Shown here one piece after another: positions 1 to 6,852 of a DNA stretch of 10,176 nt (positions are counted from its first letter, which is position 1; every line of letters starts with the position of its first letter). The notes below the pieces were generated by a model. The model ran no database searches. It saw only the letters and a list, made by a program, of their open reading frames with translations, and was not told where the DNA came from. The position numbers and the translations under genes were made by a program. Source of the DNA: JBCBJX01 sp038522735 (GTDB taxonomy: Bacteria; Pseudomonadota; Alphaproteobacteria; Caulobacterales; Parvularculaceae); contig JBCBJX010000105.1 of the NCBI GenBank assembly GCA_038522735.1, positions 1-10,176 of the forward strand. Reading direction: 5' to 3'.

Positions 1-1449
1 CGCCGAATTGGGATCGAGGATTGACGTCGCGAACGGGTTGTAGAATTCGCAGCCGCCGGCGCCCGGCGTCGCGGATCCGTTGATCAAGTCGATCGAGCCG
101 ACGCCGCAGTCCGGGCCGCCGAAGCCGTTCAGCGCGAGGTTGAGGCGGTCAGTCACCGTGTCCGGCGTCGATACGAGGAAGTCGTTCACGGCGTGGGTGA
201 ACGAGACCTCCCAATAACCGTTTCGGCCGAAATAGTCAGACCGCAGGGCTGTTGACATGCGCCACGTGTCGGACTCCGTGAAGGTGGGCTGACGGTCCTC
301 ATTTGGATCGGCGCCATTGCCGTTAATCCGACCGAGGAAGATAATGTCCTCGCCGAACACGTTGAACGGGTTTGAGTCCGGGACGACCGGGGACGTCAGG
401 GACGGGAAGCTCGGCGAGTTGCCCCGGTCCGCGCGATTGCGTGCGTAGCCGAATTCCAGGGACGCGACCACTTCGTCGGTGAGATCGTAGTTGGCGTCAA
501 AGTAGCCAGTCACCCGCGTTTCGTCGGCGATGAGGTTAAAGTATTCGCCGAAATCAAAGGTGCACAGACCCGGGGTTCCGACGCCCGGAATTGGTGCGCC
601 GAGCGCCAGTTCCCCGCCGCCGACGGAAGAGCAGCCGGTCGGGTCGATGATCGGCGTACCCGGCGGAACGCCGGCGCCGGCGAGCGGACCGCCCGGGAGA
701 ACGATGTATGATCCTGGGTTCCCCAGCGTAGAGGTGTCGTTCGCGGGCTGGCTGAGGCGTCGATCCGACGTAAAGAGCGGCTCGCGCTGCAGATAGCTGA
801 TCGCGGCGATGACGGAAGAACGGTCGCCCTGGGCGCCGAAGAGGGCCTCGACTTTGTACTCGTTGACGTCAGAGTCTTCGGTCGTCTGCTGATAATCAGC
901 GGTAAGGCGGACACCTTCATAGTCCTCAATGGTAATGAAGTTGACGACGCCGGCGACCGCGTCCGAGCCGTAGGTCGCGGACGCGCCGTCCTTCACGATC
1001 TCGACCCGATCGACCGCGATGAGCGGAACGAGCGAGGAGGTATCGACGAACTGGACGCCCGCGTCGTTGCTTGCGCCGGTCAGCACCTGGCGGCGACCGT
1101 TCAGCAGGATGAGCGTCGAGTTGAGGCCGAGGCCGCGGAGGTTGATGGACGAGGTGCCGACGGTCTGGTTCTGGGTGAATGCGTCCGGACGGTTTTCAGC
1201 GCCGTTCGAAAACGTCAGCGTCTGGGTGATGTCGGCGATGTCTTTTGCGCCGATCGCCTGAATGTCCTCCGAGCCGACGGTCGTCGTCGGCGACGGCAGA
1301 TCGAACTGGGATTTCCGTTTGATGAGCGAGCCGGTGACGGTGATCACGTCGTCCGTTTCTGTGTCCTGCGCGATGACAGGGGCCGCCGTGGTTGCGATCG
1401 CGAGGGCGCTGGCGCAAGCCGTCAGACGCTTGAAGAGTTCCGATTTCAT
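1..1449 (-). CDS. TonB-dependent outer-membrane receptor, N-terminal part (runs off left edge)
   Basis: Translating the minus strand from ATG at 1449 gives 483 uninterrupted codons to the window edge, so the C-terminal barrel is missing. Residues 1-27 form a signal peptide (KR near the N-terminus, Ala-rich core, probable cleavage VIA|QD). A TonB box, DVITVTG, lies at about 34-40. A plug domain follows, with NLRGLG at 103-108, LLNGRR near 115-120 and VEIVKDGASATYGSDA at about 149-164, ending GVVNF near 171. The remainder has the alternating pattern of beta-barrel strands with Cys-containing extracellular loops. GGGAGG at 1457-1462 (read on the minus strand) sits 7 bases before the start. The family uses TonB/ExbBD energy to import siderophores, vitamins, oligosaccharides or peptides; the substrate cannot be told from this portion. 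It is divergent from the SGNH hydrolase. Family assignment is very secure. Confidence 0.95.
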   Translation of the reverse strand, partial: MKSELFKRLTACASALAIATTAAPVIAQDTETDDVITVTGSLIKRKSQFDLPSPTTTVGSEDIQAIGAKDIADITQTLTFSNGAENRPDAFTQNQTVGTSSINLRGLGLNSTLILLNGRRQVLTGASNDAGVQFVDTSSLVPLIAVDRVEIVKDGASATYGSDAVAGVVNFITIEDYEGVRLTADYQQTTEDSDVNEYKVEALFGAQGDRSSVIAAISYLQREPLFTSDRRLSQPANDTSTLGNPGSYIVLPGGPLAGAGVPPGTPIIDPTGCSSVGGGELALGAPIPGVGTPGLCTFDFGEYFNLIADETRVTGYFDANYDLTDEVVASLEFGYARNRADRGNSPSFPSLTSPVVPDSNPFNVFGEDIIFLGRINGNGADPNEDRQPTFTESDTWRMSTALRSDYFGRNGYWEVSFTHAVNDFLVSTPDTVTDRLNLALNGFGGPDCGVGSIDLINGSATPGAGGCEFYNPFATSILDPNSA

Positions 1450-1560
1450 AGAAAAACCTCCCTGGATACGAAGCTACGCCGACGGTTCTGTGGAGCGCCG
1501 CGGTCAAGTGTTCATACCTGATCCGCCGCCGCCGTCACGACCGGAATTGACAGCCCCCGG

Positions 1561-1591
1561 CGATTTCTTGGCGATGTGTTGCAAGAAATCG
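1561..1591. repeat. Perfect 10-bp inverted repeat
   Basis: CGATTTCTTG at 1561-1570 is exactly complementary to CAAGAAATCG at 1582-1591, separated by 11 bases. It lies about 110 bases upstream of the receptor start. No T-run follows on either strand, so an operator or a structured leader is more likely than a terminator. Confidence 0.6.
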
Positions 1592-1593
1592 TG

Positions 1594-1644
1594 AATATGA
1601 CGCCTCATATTGCGCCGGCCGGTGCGGCGCACCCGTCATATTGC
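1594..1644. promoter_or_regulatory. Operator-like dyad with an extra half-site 31 bp away
   Basis: AATATGA (1594-1600) and TCATATT (1605-1611) form a perfect 7-bp dyad around the 4-base spacer cgcc. The right half is part of TCATATTGC (1605-1613), which recurs exactly at 1636-1644, 31 bp downstream or about three helical turns. With one mismatch the match extends to TCATATTGCrCCG. Three copies of one half-site on a regular spacing resemble a binding site for a dimeric transcription regulator acting on the receptor, the hydrolase or both. The regulator is not identifiable from the window. Confidence 0.45.
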
Positions 1645-1679
1645 ACCGCAACATCAATGTGCGTTGTTGTTGCGGTGCA
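1642..1679. repeat. Perfect 12-bp inverted repeat
   Basis: TGCACCGCAACA at 1642-1653 is the exact reverse complement of TGTTGCGGTGCA at 1668-1679, with a 14-base loop. It overlaps the third TCATATTGC half-site and lies about 90 bases before the hydrolase start. No T-tract follows. It could be an operator or an mRNA hairpin in a leader. Confidence 0.6.
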
Positions 1680-1769
1680 GAATTATTGAGCGGGCTGCGC
1701 GACCGAGTAATCCCCGCCCGCCTCGACCTTGCGATGATCTCCCGGACGCCCGCGCCGAGGAGATCGACC

Positions 1770-2942
1770 ATGCCAACGACCGTCGCCGTATTCGGGGATT
1801 CGCTCACCGCCCGCGGGCGCAATGACGCGGGCATCACGCTCGCGACGAACATCTCCGGCTATTCGGCCTGGACGGAGCAGTTTCTGGGCGACGCCTTCGT
1901 GCGGCCCTTCCTTAATTTCGGCGTTGCGGGAGACACGACGACACAGGCCTTCGCCCGCATCGGCGATGTGACGACGGCGGCGCCCGATATCTGCTTCGTC
2001 CTGGTGGGAACGAACGATGTCGCGCCGGGCGGGCCTGCGGCGCCGACGATCATCGCGAATCTGCGGGCGATCTACACTGCTCTGAAGCTTGCCGGCGTTT
2101 CCGTCTACGCCGCGCCGATCCCGCCGCGCACCGGCCTCGACGCCGAGCGCGAAGCGGTGCGCCAGGAGGTGAACGCATGGGTTCGCGCGACCGGCGAGAC
2201 CTATCTCATCGACCGGCTGGTTGATTTTGAGACCGTCTTCGGCGCCGGCGGCGTCCCGCGACCCGGATATTCAGACGACGGCGTGCACCCGACGACCCTC
2301 GGCGCGCTGCATATCGGCCGCGCGCTCGCCTCCGCGCTGCAGCCGCAATTTTCGCCGCCGCCGCCGCCGCTCGCGAACGGCGCCGCCGTCCTTGCGCCCT
2401 CAGGCGCTCTCCTCGGCGCGGCGGGAACAAAACTCAACGGCGCGCTCGGCGACATCGCCGACAACTGGGAGCTTCGCAAAAGCGCCGCTGCGACCGGCCT
2501 CGTCGTCGCCGGCGAGAAAGAGCCGAGCCGGAGCGTCATCGCGGACCGCCAGGTCGTGACGGCGAGCGGCGCCGCGCCGACGGGCTCCGCCGACGCGTAC
2601 GCGACGTTCATTCTGGTCACGGCGCCGACAGGCCTCAGCGCCGGCGAAAACGTGCAGGCTATGATGGAGCTCTCCGTCCGCGCCTCAGAGAACATCACCC
2701 AGGCCGGGCTCCGCATGCAGATCGACGGCTCGACGAACGTCGCGGCGCTCGCGGGCGAGCGCTTCACGCCGACGACCGAAGCGCCGCGCGTTCCGTGGGA
2801 TGCGACCATCGCGACGCCGATCGTCACCGTCCCGGCGAGCCCGACCACGCTGAAGATTTCATTCGAGGCGCGCTTTGCGCCCGATGCGAATGTGGTGATG
2901 GAGGCCGCCTTTTCGTCGGTGCGCCTCGTCAAGCACGCCTAA
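1770..2942 (+). CDS. SGNH/GDSL-family hydrolase with proline linker and C-terminal beta-rich domain
   Basis: This 390-residue protein is a probable serine esterase or lipase/acyl-hydrolase of the SGNH superfamily. Block I is VFGDSLT with nucleophile Ser11, block II is NFGVAGDTT (Gly54), block III is GTND (Asn82), and block V is DDGVHP with Asp170 and His173, so the full catalytic set is present. A proline run at about 196-200 leads into roughly 185 residues with no recognised motif, rich in short hydrophobic/Thr/Ser strands, which may be a carbohydrate- or surface-binding beta-sandwich (inference). The start at 1770 follows GAGGAG with a 7-base gap and puts the GDS motif at residue 9, as usual. 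An in-frame upstream extension would run through the intergenic inverted repeat. No signal peptide is visible, which is odd for a protein built like a secreted enzyme. The substrate is unknown. Confidence 0.88.
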   Translation: MPTTVAVFGDSLTARGRNDAGITLATNISGYSAWTEQFLGDAFVRPFLNFGVAGDTTTQAFARIGDVTTAAPDICFVLVGTNDVAPGGPAAPTIIANLRAIYTALKLAGVSVYAAPIPPRTGLDAEREAVRQEVNAWVRATGETYLIDRLVDFETVFGAGGVPRPGYSDDGVHPTTLGALHIGRALASALQPQFSPPPPPLANGAAVLAPSGALLGAAGTKLNGALGDIADNWELRKSAAATGLVVAGEKEPSRSVIADRQVVTASGAAPTGSADAYATFILVTAPTGLSAGENVQAMMELSVRASENITQAGLRMQIDGSTNVAALAGERFTPTTEAPRVPWDATIATPIVTVPASPTTLKISFEARFAPDANVVMEAAFSSVRLVKHA

Positions 2943-4042
2943 AGCGGCGCATACGCCAGATCGAGAGCCTCCGCGACGGCTTCGTGACGGACCTTGCCGT
3001 CCGAGATGTTGAGCCCCGCAGCGAAGTGCCTGTCTTCCGCAAGCGCCTCTTTCACGCCCTTCCGCGCGAGAGACTTCACATAAGGGAGCGTTGCGGCGCC
3101 CAACGCGAAAGTGGACGTGCGCGGAACGCCGCCCGGCATGTTGGCGACGCAGTAGTGAACGACGCCGTCCACCTCATAGATCGGATCGTCGTGGGTCGTC
3201 GGTTTAGACGTCTCGAAGCAGCCGCCCTGGTCGATCGAGATGTCGACCAGAACGGCGCCCCGTTTCATTGTAGAGAGCATGTCCCGCGTCACGAGTTTCG
3301 GCGCCGCCGCGCCCGGGATCAGGACCGCGCCGATGACGAGATCGGCGTTCGCGACGGCGTCGGCGAGGGCGGCCTTCGTGGAATAGATCATGGACGCCTT
3401 CTCCCCGTAGAGCGCGTCGAGCTCCGACAACCGGGCCGGGGACTTTTCAAACAGCGTAACGTCGCCGCGAAGCCCGAGGGCCATCTGCAGGGCGTTCACC
3501 CCGGCGACGCCGCCGCCGAGGATGACGACCTTGGCGGGGCCGACGCCGGGGACGCCGCCGAGCAGCAGCCCGCGACCGCCCTGCGCCTTCTCCAGCGAGT
3601 GGGCGCCGACCTGTACGGACATTCGGCCCGCGACCTGGCTCATCGGCTGAAGGAGAGGGAGGCCGCCCGTCGGCGAGGTCACGGTCTCATAGGCGATCGC
3701 CGTCGCGCCGGACTTCATCAGCGCCTCGGTTTGCGGCTTGTCGGCGGCGAGGTGCAGGTAGGTGAAAAGGATCTGCCCCTCACGGAGCATCGCGCACTCG
3801 GGAAGCTGCGGCTCCTTCACTTTCACGATCATGTCGGAGCGCTCGAAGACCTCCGCCGCATCGGCGGCGATGGTCGCGCCGGCGGCGGCGTAATCCTCGT
3901 CGGAGAGATCGATCCCGGCGCCGGCGCCCGTCTCGACGAGCACCTCCGCATCGGTCGTCGCGACGAGTTCCGTCACGGCGTCCGGCGTCAGTCCGACGCG
4001 GTATTCGCGGGTCTTGATTTCCTTCGGCACGCCGATGCGCAT
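2939..4042 (-). CDS. ald: Alanine dehydrogenase (NAD-dependent)
   Basis: This cytoplasmic enzyme oxidatively deaminates L-alanine to pyruvate and ammonia with NAD+, and can run in reverse to fix ammonia. The 367-residue length matches the family (about 370). Visible signatures are MRIGVPKEIK at the N-terminus, substrate-binding Arg15, KVKEPQ with Lys76, YLHLA with catalytic His97, the Rossmann glycine motif VVILGGGVAG at 172-181, and DISIDQGG with the catalytic Asp at 271. The late NMPGGVPRTST motif is also present. The start at 4042 is chosen because family members begin MRIGVPKE and AGGGAG lies a few bases upstream; the longer in-frame ORF would add a non-conserved Arg-rich leader. It is divergent from the Lrp/AsnC regulator, a probable controller of it, and its stop overlaps the stop region of the SGNH gene. 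Confidence 0.97.
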   Translation of the reverse strand: MRIGVPKEIKTREYRVGLTPDAVTELVATTDAEVLVETGAGAGIDLSDEDYAAAGATIAADAAEVFERSDMIVKVKEPQLPECAMLREGQILFTYLHLAADKPQTEALMKSGATAIAYETVTSPTGGLPLLQPMSQVAGRMSVQVGAHSLEKAQGGRGLLLGGVPGVGPAKVVILGGGVAGVNALQMALGLRGDVTLFEKSPARLSELDALYGEKASMIYSTKAALADAVANADLVIGAVLIPGAAAPKLVTRDMLSTMKRGAVLVDISIDQGGCFETSKPTTHDDPIYEVDGVVHYCVANMPGGVPRTSTFALGAATLPYVKSLARKGVKEALAEDRHFAAGLNISDGKVRHEAVAEALDLAYAPL

Positions 4043-4121
4043 GGCTTCGCTCCCTTTGTTTCCGGTCGGGACTTTACCGCGCCGCCGACGAAGACCATTG
4101 CGAATTTTAACGGTTTCGCGC

Positions 4122-4139
4122 ATCGACAACGATGTTGAT
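4122..4139. promoter_or_regulatory. Imperfect palindrome between ald and the Lrp-type gene, candidate operator
   Basis: ATCGACAACGATGTTGAT matches its own reverse complement at 14 of 18 positions (ATC-ACA-CG-TGT-GAT). It is centred about 88 bases before the ald start and 33 bases before the regulator start. Lrp/AsnC proteins commonly bind such degenerate dyads between themselves and a divergent target, so this is the best candidate site; binding is inferred. No clear -35/-10 pair for either gene was identified. Confidence 0.4.
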
Positions 4140-4163
4140 TCGATAGTTCAGGTAAAACGCGAC

Positions 4164-4637
4164 ATGGCGTTCGAAAATTTAATCGATCAGAAGGACAGGC
4201 TCCTTCTCTCGGCCTTGCAGGAGAACGCCCGGCTTTCTTTCGCCGAGCTTGGCGAGCGCGCCGGGCTGTCGCCGTCGGCCTGCCATAAGCGAGTGAAGGC
4301 GCTGGAGGAGGGGGGCGTCATCCACCATTACGCCGCCCTCGTTTCGGAGGACCGCGCCGGCCTGCGCACCAGCGTGTTCGTTCAGGCGACCCTCAATGAG
4401 CAGACCGAGGACGCGCTTTCCCGCTTCGAGGCGGCGGTGGCGCGCCGGCCGGAAATCACCGAATGCTATCTGATGGCTGGGTCTTCGGACTATCTCATGC
4501 GCGTTCTCTGCCGCGACGCCGGCGACTTCGAGCGGGTGCATCGGGACGTGCTGACCCGGCTGCCGGGCGTCGCCCGCGTCATGTCGAACTTCGCCATCCG
4601 CAAGGTCTTCCGTCGCAGCGCCGTGCCGCTCGGCTGA
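4164..4637 (+). CDS. Lrp/AsnC-family transcriptional regulator (probable ald regulator)
   Basis: This 157-residue DNA-binding protein has an N-terminal helix-turn-helix beginning LIDQKDRLLLSALQENAR (6-23). The recognition portion is LSPSACHKRVKALEEGGVI (35-53), closely matching the family consensus. A C-terminal RAM ligand-binding/oligomerisation domain follows (about 68-148), with the typical ECYLMAGSSDYLMRV segment at 100-114 and LPGVARVMSNFAIRKV at 133-148. Family members sense amino acids and assemble as dimers to octamers. Divergent placement 121 bases from ald suggests an alanine-responsive regulator of the AldR/BkdR kind; the effector is inferred. The start at 4164 gives standard family length. 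The ribosome binding site is weak (AGGT about 10 bases upstream), so expression may be low or the true start slightly different. Confidence 0.92.
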   Translation: MAFENLIDQKDRLLLSALQENARLSFAELGERAGLSPSACHKRVKALEEGGVIHHYAALVSEDRAGLRTSVFVQATLNEQTEDALSRFEAAVARRPEITECYLMAGSSDYLMRVLCRDAGDFERVHRDVLTRLPGVARVMSNFAIRKVFRRSAVPLG

Positions 4638-4646
4638 GATCGAATT

Positions 4647-4662
4647 TCACAGCATCTAGTGC
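4647..4662. promoter_or_regulatory. NrdR box 1 (upstream, degenerate)
   Basis: The 16-mer tcacagcatctagtgc matches the published NrdR-box consensus acaCwAtATaTwGtgt at about 11 of 16 positions, including the right-hand GTG. On its own it would be weak. Its value is the spacing: it starts exactly 31 bp, about three helical turns, before box 2, as expected for paired NrdR boxes that bind one repressor assembly. Confidence 0.55.
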
Positions 4663-4691
4663 TTGGCGGACCTGCGAACGCTATATATAGT
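4663..4691 (+). promoter_or_regulatory. nrdB promoter (-35 TTGGCG, -10 TATAGT)
   Basis: TTGGCG at 4663-4668 and TATAGT at 4686-4691 are separated by 17 bases and match the housekeeping sigma-70 consensus at 4/6 and 5/6 positions. The start of transcription would be near 4698, leaving a leader of about 28 bases before the nrdB start. The -10 hexamer lies inside NrdR box 2, so repressor binding would block RNA polymerase directly. Confidence 0.6.
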
Positions 4692-4693
4692 GC
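4678..4693. promoter_or_regulatory. NrdR box 2 (strong, overlaps nrdB -10)
   Basis: acgCTATATATAGtgc matches the NrdR-box consensus at 14 of 16 positions around a perfect 10-bp palindrome CTATATATAG (4681-4690). NrdR is the zinc-finger/ATP-cone repressor that lowers ribonucleotide reductase transcription when dATP is high. Its location just before nrdB agrees with that role. The nrdR gene itself is not in the window. Confidence 0.8.
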
Positions 4694-4725
4694 ATTCTCA
4701 CACTCACACTGGGGAGCCGCCACAC

Positions 4726-5760
4726 ATGCTCGACGCCGCGCCCGCCCTTCCGGGCCTCATGACGCCGTCTTACTCCTACAAGCCGTTCCGCTATCCGTGG
4801 GCCTACGATTTCTGGAAGAAGCAGCAGCAGGTCCACTGGATGCCGGAGGAGGTGCCCCTCGGCGAGGACTGCAAGGACTGGGCGTCGAAACTCTCCGATG
4901 CGGAGCGGAACCTTCTCACCCAGATCTTCCGCTTCTTCACCCAGTCCGACGTCGAGGTGAACGACAACTACATGGAGCGGTACGCGCGCGTCTTCAAACC
5001 GACCGAAGTGAAGATGATGCTGTCGGCGTTCTCCAATATGGAGACGATCCACATCGCCGCCTATGCGCTCCTCCTCGAGACGATCGGCATGCCGGAGTCG
5101 GAGTTCTCCGCGTTCCTGGAATACCAGGAGATGGCGGACAAGCACGATTTCATGCAGAAATTCGGCGTCGAAAGCGAAGCCGACATCGCCCGCACCCTCG
5201 CCATGTTCGGGGCGTTCACGGAGGGTCTCCAGCTTTTCGCGTCCTTCGCCATGCTGATGAACTTCCCGCGCTTCAACAAAATGAAGGGCATGGGGCAGAT
5301 CGTGACCTGGTCGATCCGCGATGAAAGCCTCCATTGCGAGGGCATGATCAAGCTCTACCACGCCTTCGCGAAGGAGACCGACGTCGTCACCAAGGCGGTC
5401 GCCGACGATATCGTCGACTGCTGCAAAACCGTGGTGAGCCTTGAAGACAAGTTCATCGACCTCGCCTTCGAGATGGGTCCTGTCGAAGGGATGACCGCGG
5501 ACGATATCAAGTCCTATATCCGCTACATCGCCGACTGGCGCCTCGGCCAGCTCGATCTGCCGAAAGTCTACGGCGTCGAGAAGCACCCGTTGCCCTGGCT
5601 CACCGAGATCCTCAACGGCGTGGAGCACGCGAACTTCTTCGAGGCGCGGGCGACGGAGTACTCCAAGGCTGCGACGAAGGGCGACTGGCATGGCGCGGAG
5701 GGTGTCTGGGCGGCGTTCGACACCATGCAGGCGAAAAAGGCGTTCCAGCCCGCCGAGTAG
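4726..5760 (+). CDS. nrdB: Class I ribonucleotide-diphosphate reductase beta subunit
   Basis: This is the radical-generating subunit of aerobic ribonucleotide reductase, which with the alpha subunit NrdA makes deoxyribonucleotides for DNA synthesis. The 344 residues include all expected metal ligands with the same spacing as E. coli R2: Asp75, Glu106 and His109 (METIH), Glu166 (TEGLQLF), and Glu200 and His203 (RDESLH). The radical tyrosine, Tyr113, is four residues after His109, so this is a tyrosyl-radical form rather than a Phe-containing class Ic type. The C-terminal FFEARATEYSKA segment (304-315) probably contains the Tyr of the electron-transfer path. The start at 4726 follows GGGGAG at 4711-4716; the in-frame TTG at 4663 lies within the promoter -35 and is rejected. 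nrdA is not adjacent in the visible sequence. Regulation by the paired NrdR boxes is likely. Confidence 0.96.
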   Translation: MLDAAPALPGLMTPSYSYKPFRYPWAYDFWKKQQQVHWMPEEVPLGEDCKDWASKLSDAERNLLTQIFRFFTQSDVEVNDNYMERYARVFKPTEVKMMLSAFSNMETIHIAAYALLLETIGMPESEFSAFLEYQEMADKHDFMQKFGVESEADIARTLAMFGAFTEGLQLFASFAMLMNFPRFNKMKGMGQIVTWSIRDESLHCEGMIKLYHAFAKETDVVTKAVADDIVDCCKTVVSLEDKFIDLAFEMGPVEGMTADDIKSYIRYIADWRLGQLDLPKVYGVEKHPLPWLTEILNGVEHANFFEARATEYSKAATKGDWHGAEGVWAAFDTMQAKKAFQPAE

Positions 5761-5802
5761 AGGATTTGGCGGGCTGGAGAGGGGCGCGTTAGGCTCGCCC
5801 GC

Positions 5803-6732
5803 GTGAGTTACGAGTTCCGCTTCGACCAGCCCGCCGACGCCGAGGCGCGCCGCATCCTCGCTGCGCTCGCCGACAGAGCCGCCGCCGTCCTTTCGGACGC
5901 CCCCGATCCGACGCGGAGCGTTTTCAAGGCGCGGCGCGCGGCGAAGCGGGCGAGAGCGCTCCTCACTCTCGCCCGGCCTGCGCTTTCCAAAGAACAGTAT
6001 GCGGAGCAGAACACCGCGTGGCGGGAGGCGGGACGCACCCTGTCCGGGCTCCGGGACGTAAGCGCCGTATCGGCGACGCTCGAACGCCTGGCGGCCGAGG
6101 AGGTCGCTGATGACGATCTTAAATCGGCTTACGAACAATTACGCGATATCGCCGCGACGCGGGAGCGCTGCTCACTGAGACGTCACGAAGCGGCGGCCCG
6201 GCTCGCCCGCGCCTGGCAGTTCGTGGACGAAGCGAAGCGCGTCGCACCGTCGTTTGAAACACTGCAGCCGGCGGATCTGATCGCGGGCGCCCGCAAGGTC
6301 TATCGCCGCGGCAGGAAGGAAATGCGTGACGCCTCGCGCGAAGCCTCCGCCGACCGGGATCACGACTGGCGCAAGCGGGTGAAGCATCACGGGCTTCACA
6401 TGCGTCTCCTTCGCCCCCTCGATCCGAAATCGGTCGGCGTCCAGGAGCGCAGGGCGAAAGATGCGGCGGCGGCCCTTGGCTGGATCAATGATCTCGCCGT
6501 CGCCGCGATCGAACTTTCCGGTCTGGCTGAGGACGTCTTTTCCCAGCGCGCCCTGCGCTCCGTCGCCGACGGTATTGCTATGAAGCGGGACAAAGCGAGG
6601 GAGGCGGCGTTCGACCGCGCCGAGCTTGTTTATCAGGACACGCCGCAGCGTTTCGCCGCAAGACTGATCGCGCTCGACCCCGATCTATTCGCCCCGCCTG
6701 GCGACGAGAACGCCGTCCGAGCCGCCTCCTGA
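5803..6732 (+). CDS. CHAD domain-containing protein
   Basis: This 309-residue, Arg/Lys-rich, nearly all-helical protein carries the two CHAD half-repeats. The first has VFKARRAAKRARALLTLAR (40-58) followed by SGLRDVSAV (81-89). The second has HDWRKRVKHHGLHMRLL (187-203) followed by LGWINDLAV (225-233). CHAD domains bind inorganic polyphosphate through these basic helices and are often found at polyphosphate granules. Many family members have His where this one has Phe41 in the first helix; the second repeat keeps its histidines. No CYTH domain is fused, and no membrane segment or signal is seen. The start is GTG at 5803, 42 bases after nrdB. A poor ribosome binding site makes the exact start uncertain, but no earlier start fits better. 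Cotranscription with nrdB is plausible; a functional link is unproven. Confidence 0.88.
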   Translation: MSYEFRFDQPADAEARRILAALADRAAAVLSDAPDPTRSVFKARRAAKRARALLTLARPALSKEQYAEQNTAWREAGRTLSGLRDVSAVSATLERLAAEEVADDDLKSAYEQLRDIAATRERCSLRRHEAAARLARAWQFVDEAKRVAPSFETLQPADLIAGARKVYRRGRKEMRDASREASADRDHDWRKRVKHHGLHMRLLRPLDPKSVGVQERRAKDAAAALGWINDLAVAAIELSGLAEDVFSQRALRSVADGIAMKRDKAREAAFDRAELVYQDTPQRFAARLIALDPDLFAPPGDENAVRAAS

Positions 6733-6740
6733 GAGGCGGC
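6721..6740 (+). terminator. GC-rich hairpin over the CHAD stop codon
   Basis: GCCGCCTC (6721-6728) pairs perfectly with GAGGCGGC (6733-6740) around the tetraloop ctga, which contains the stop codon. No U-tract follows, so it is at best a weak or Rho-assisted terminator, or an mRNA 3'-end stabiliser. Confidence 0.35.
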
Positions 6741-6852
6741 GGCTGGGCCGGATCCCCGCAACGCCGCTGTCATCAAAGCGATGCCGGAACGACATCGAAG
6801 CGTCAGCAGTTTCTGTTTCCTCGGCTGTGTCATCAGCATCGGGAAAACCATC

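Larger units (their letters stand above)
1450..1769. other. Divergent intergenic region rich in dyads and repeats
   Basis: I see no convincing gene in these 320 bases. The stretch next to the receptor contains its Shine-Dalgarno site but no clear -35/-10 pair. The middle part (1561-1680) holds two perfect inverted repeats, a short operator-like dyad and a direct repeat, listed separately. The end next to the hydrolase carries GAGGAG at 1757-1762, the ribosome binding site for the start at 1770. The density of dyads suggests regulation of one or both divergent genes; this is inference. Confidence 0.6.

Noticed and set aside
1641..1769. 43-codon N-terminal extension of the SGNH hydrolase
   Set aside because: It passes through the perfect 12-bp inverted repeat, lacks a signal peptide and has no placed ribosome binding site, while the start at 1770 has GAGGAG and family-typical spacing to GDS.
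2795..4138. 447-codon plus-strand open frame opposite ald
   Set aside because: It is antisense to a complete alanine dehydrogenase with all catalytic residues. Its composition is dominated by Arg, Gly, Asp and His.
4663..4725. TTG start giving nrdB 21 extra residues
   Set aside because: The TTG is the -35 hexamer of the promoter and the stretch spans the NrdR box; the ATG at 4726 has a good ribosome binding site.
4681..6138. 485-codon minus-strand open frame opposite nrdB and CHAD
   Set aside because: It is antisense to nrdB with its full metal-ligand set, and is low-complexity Arg/Leu/Val/Gly-rich.
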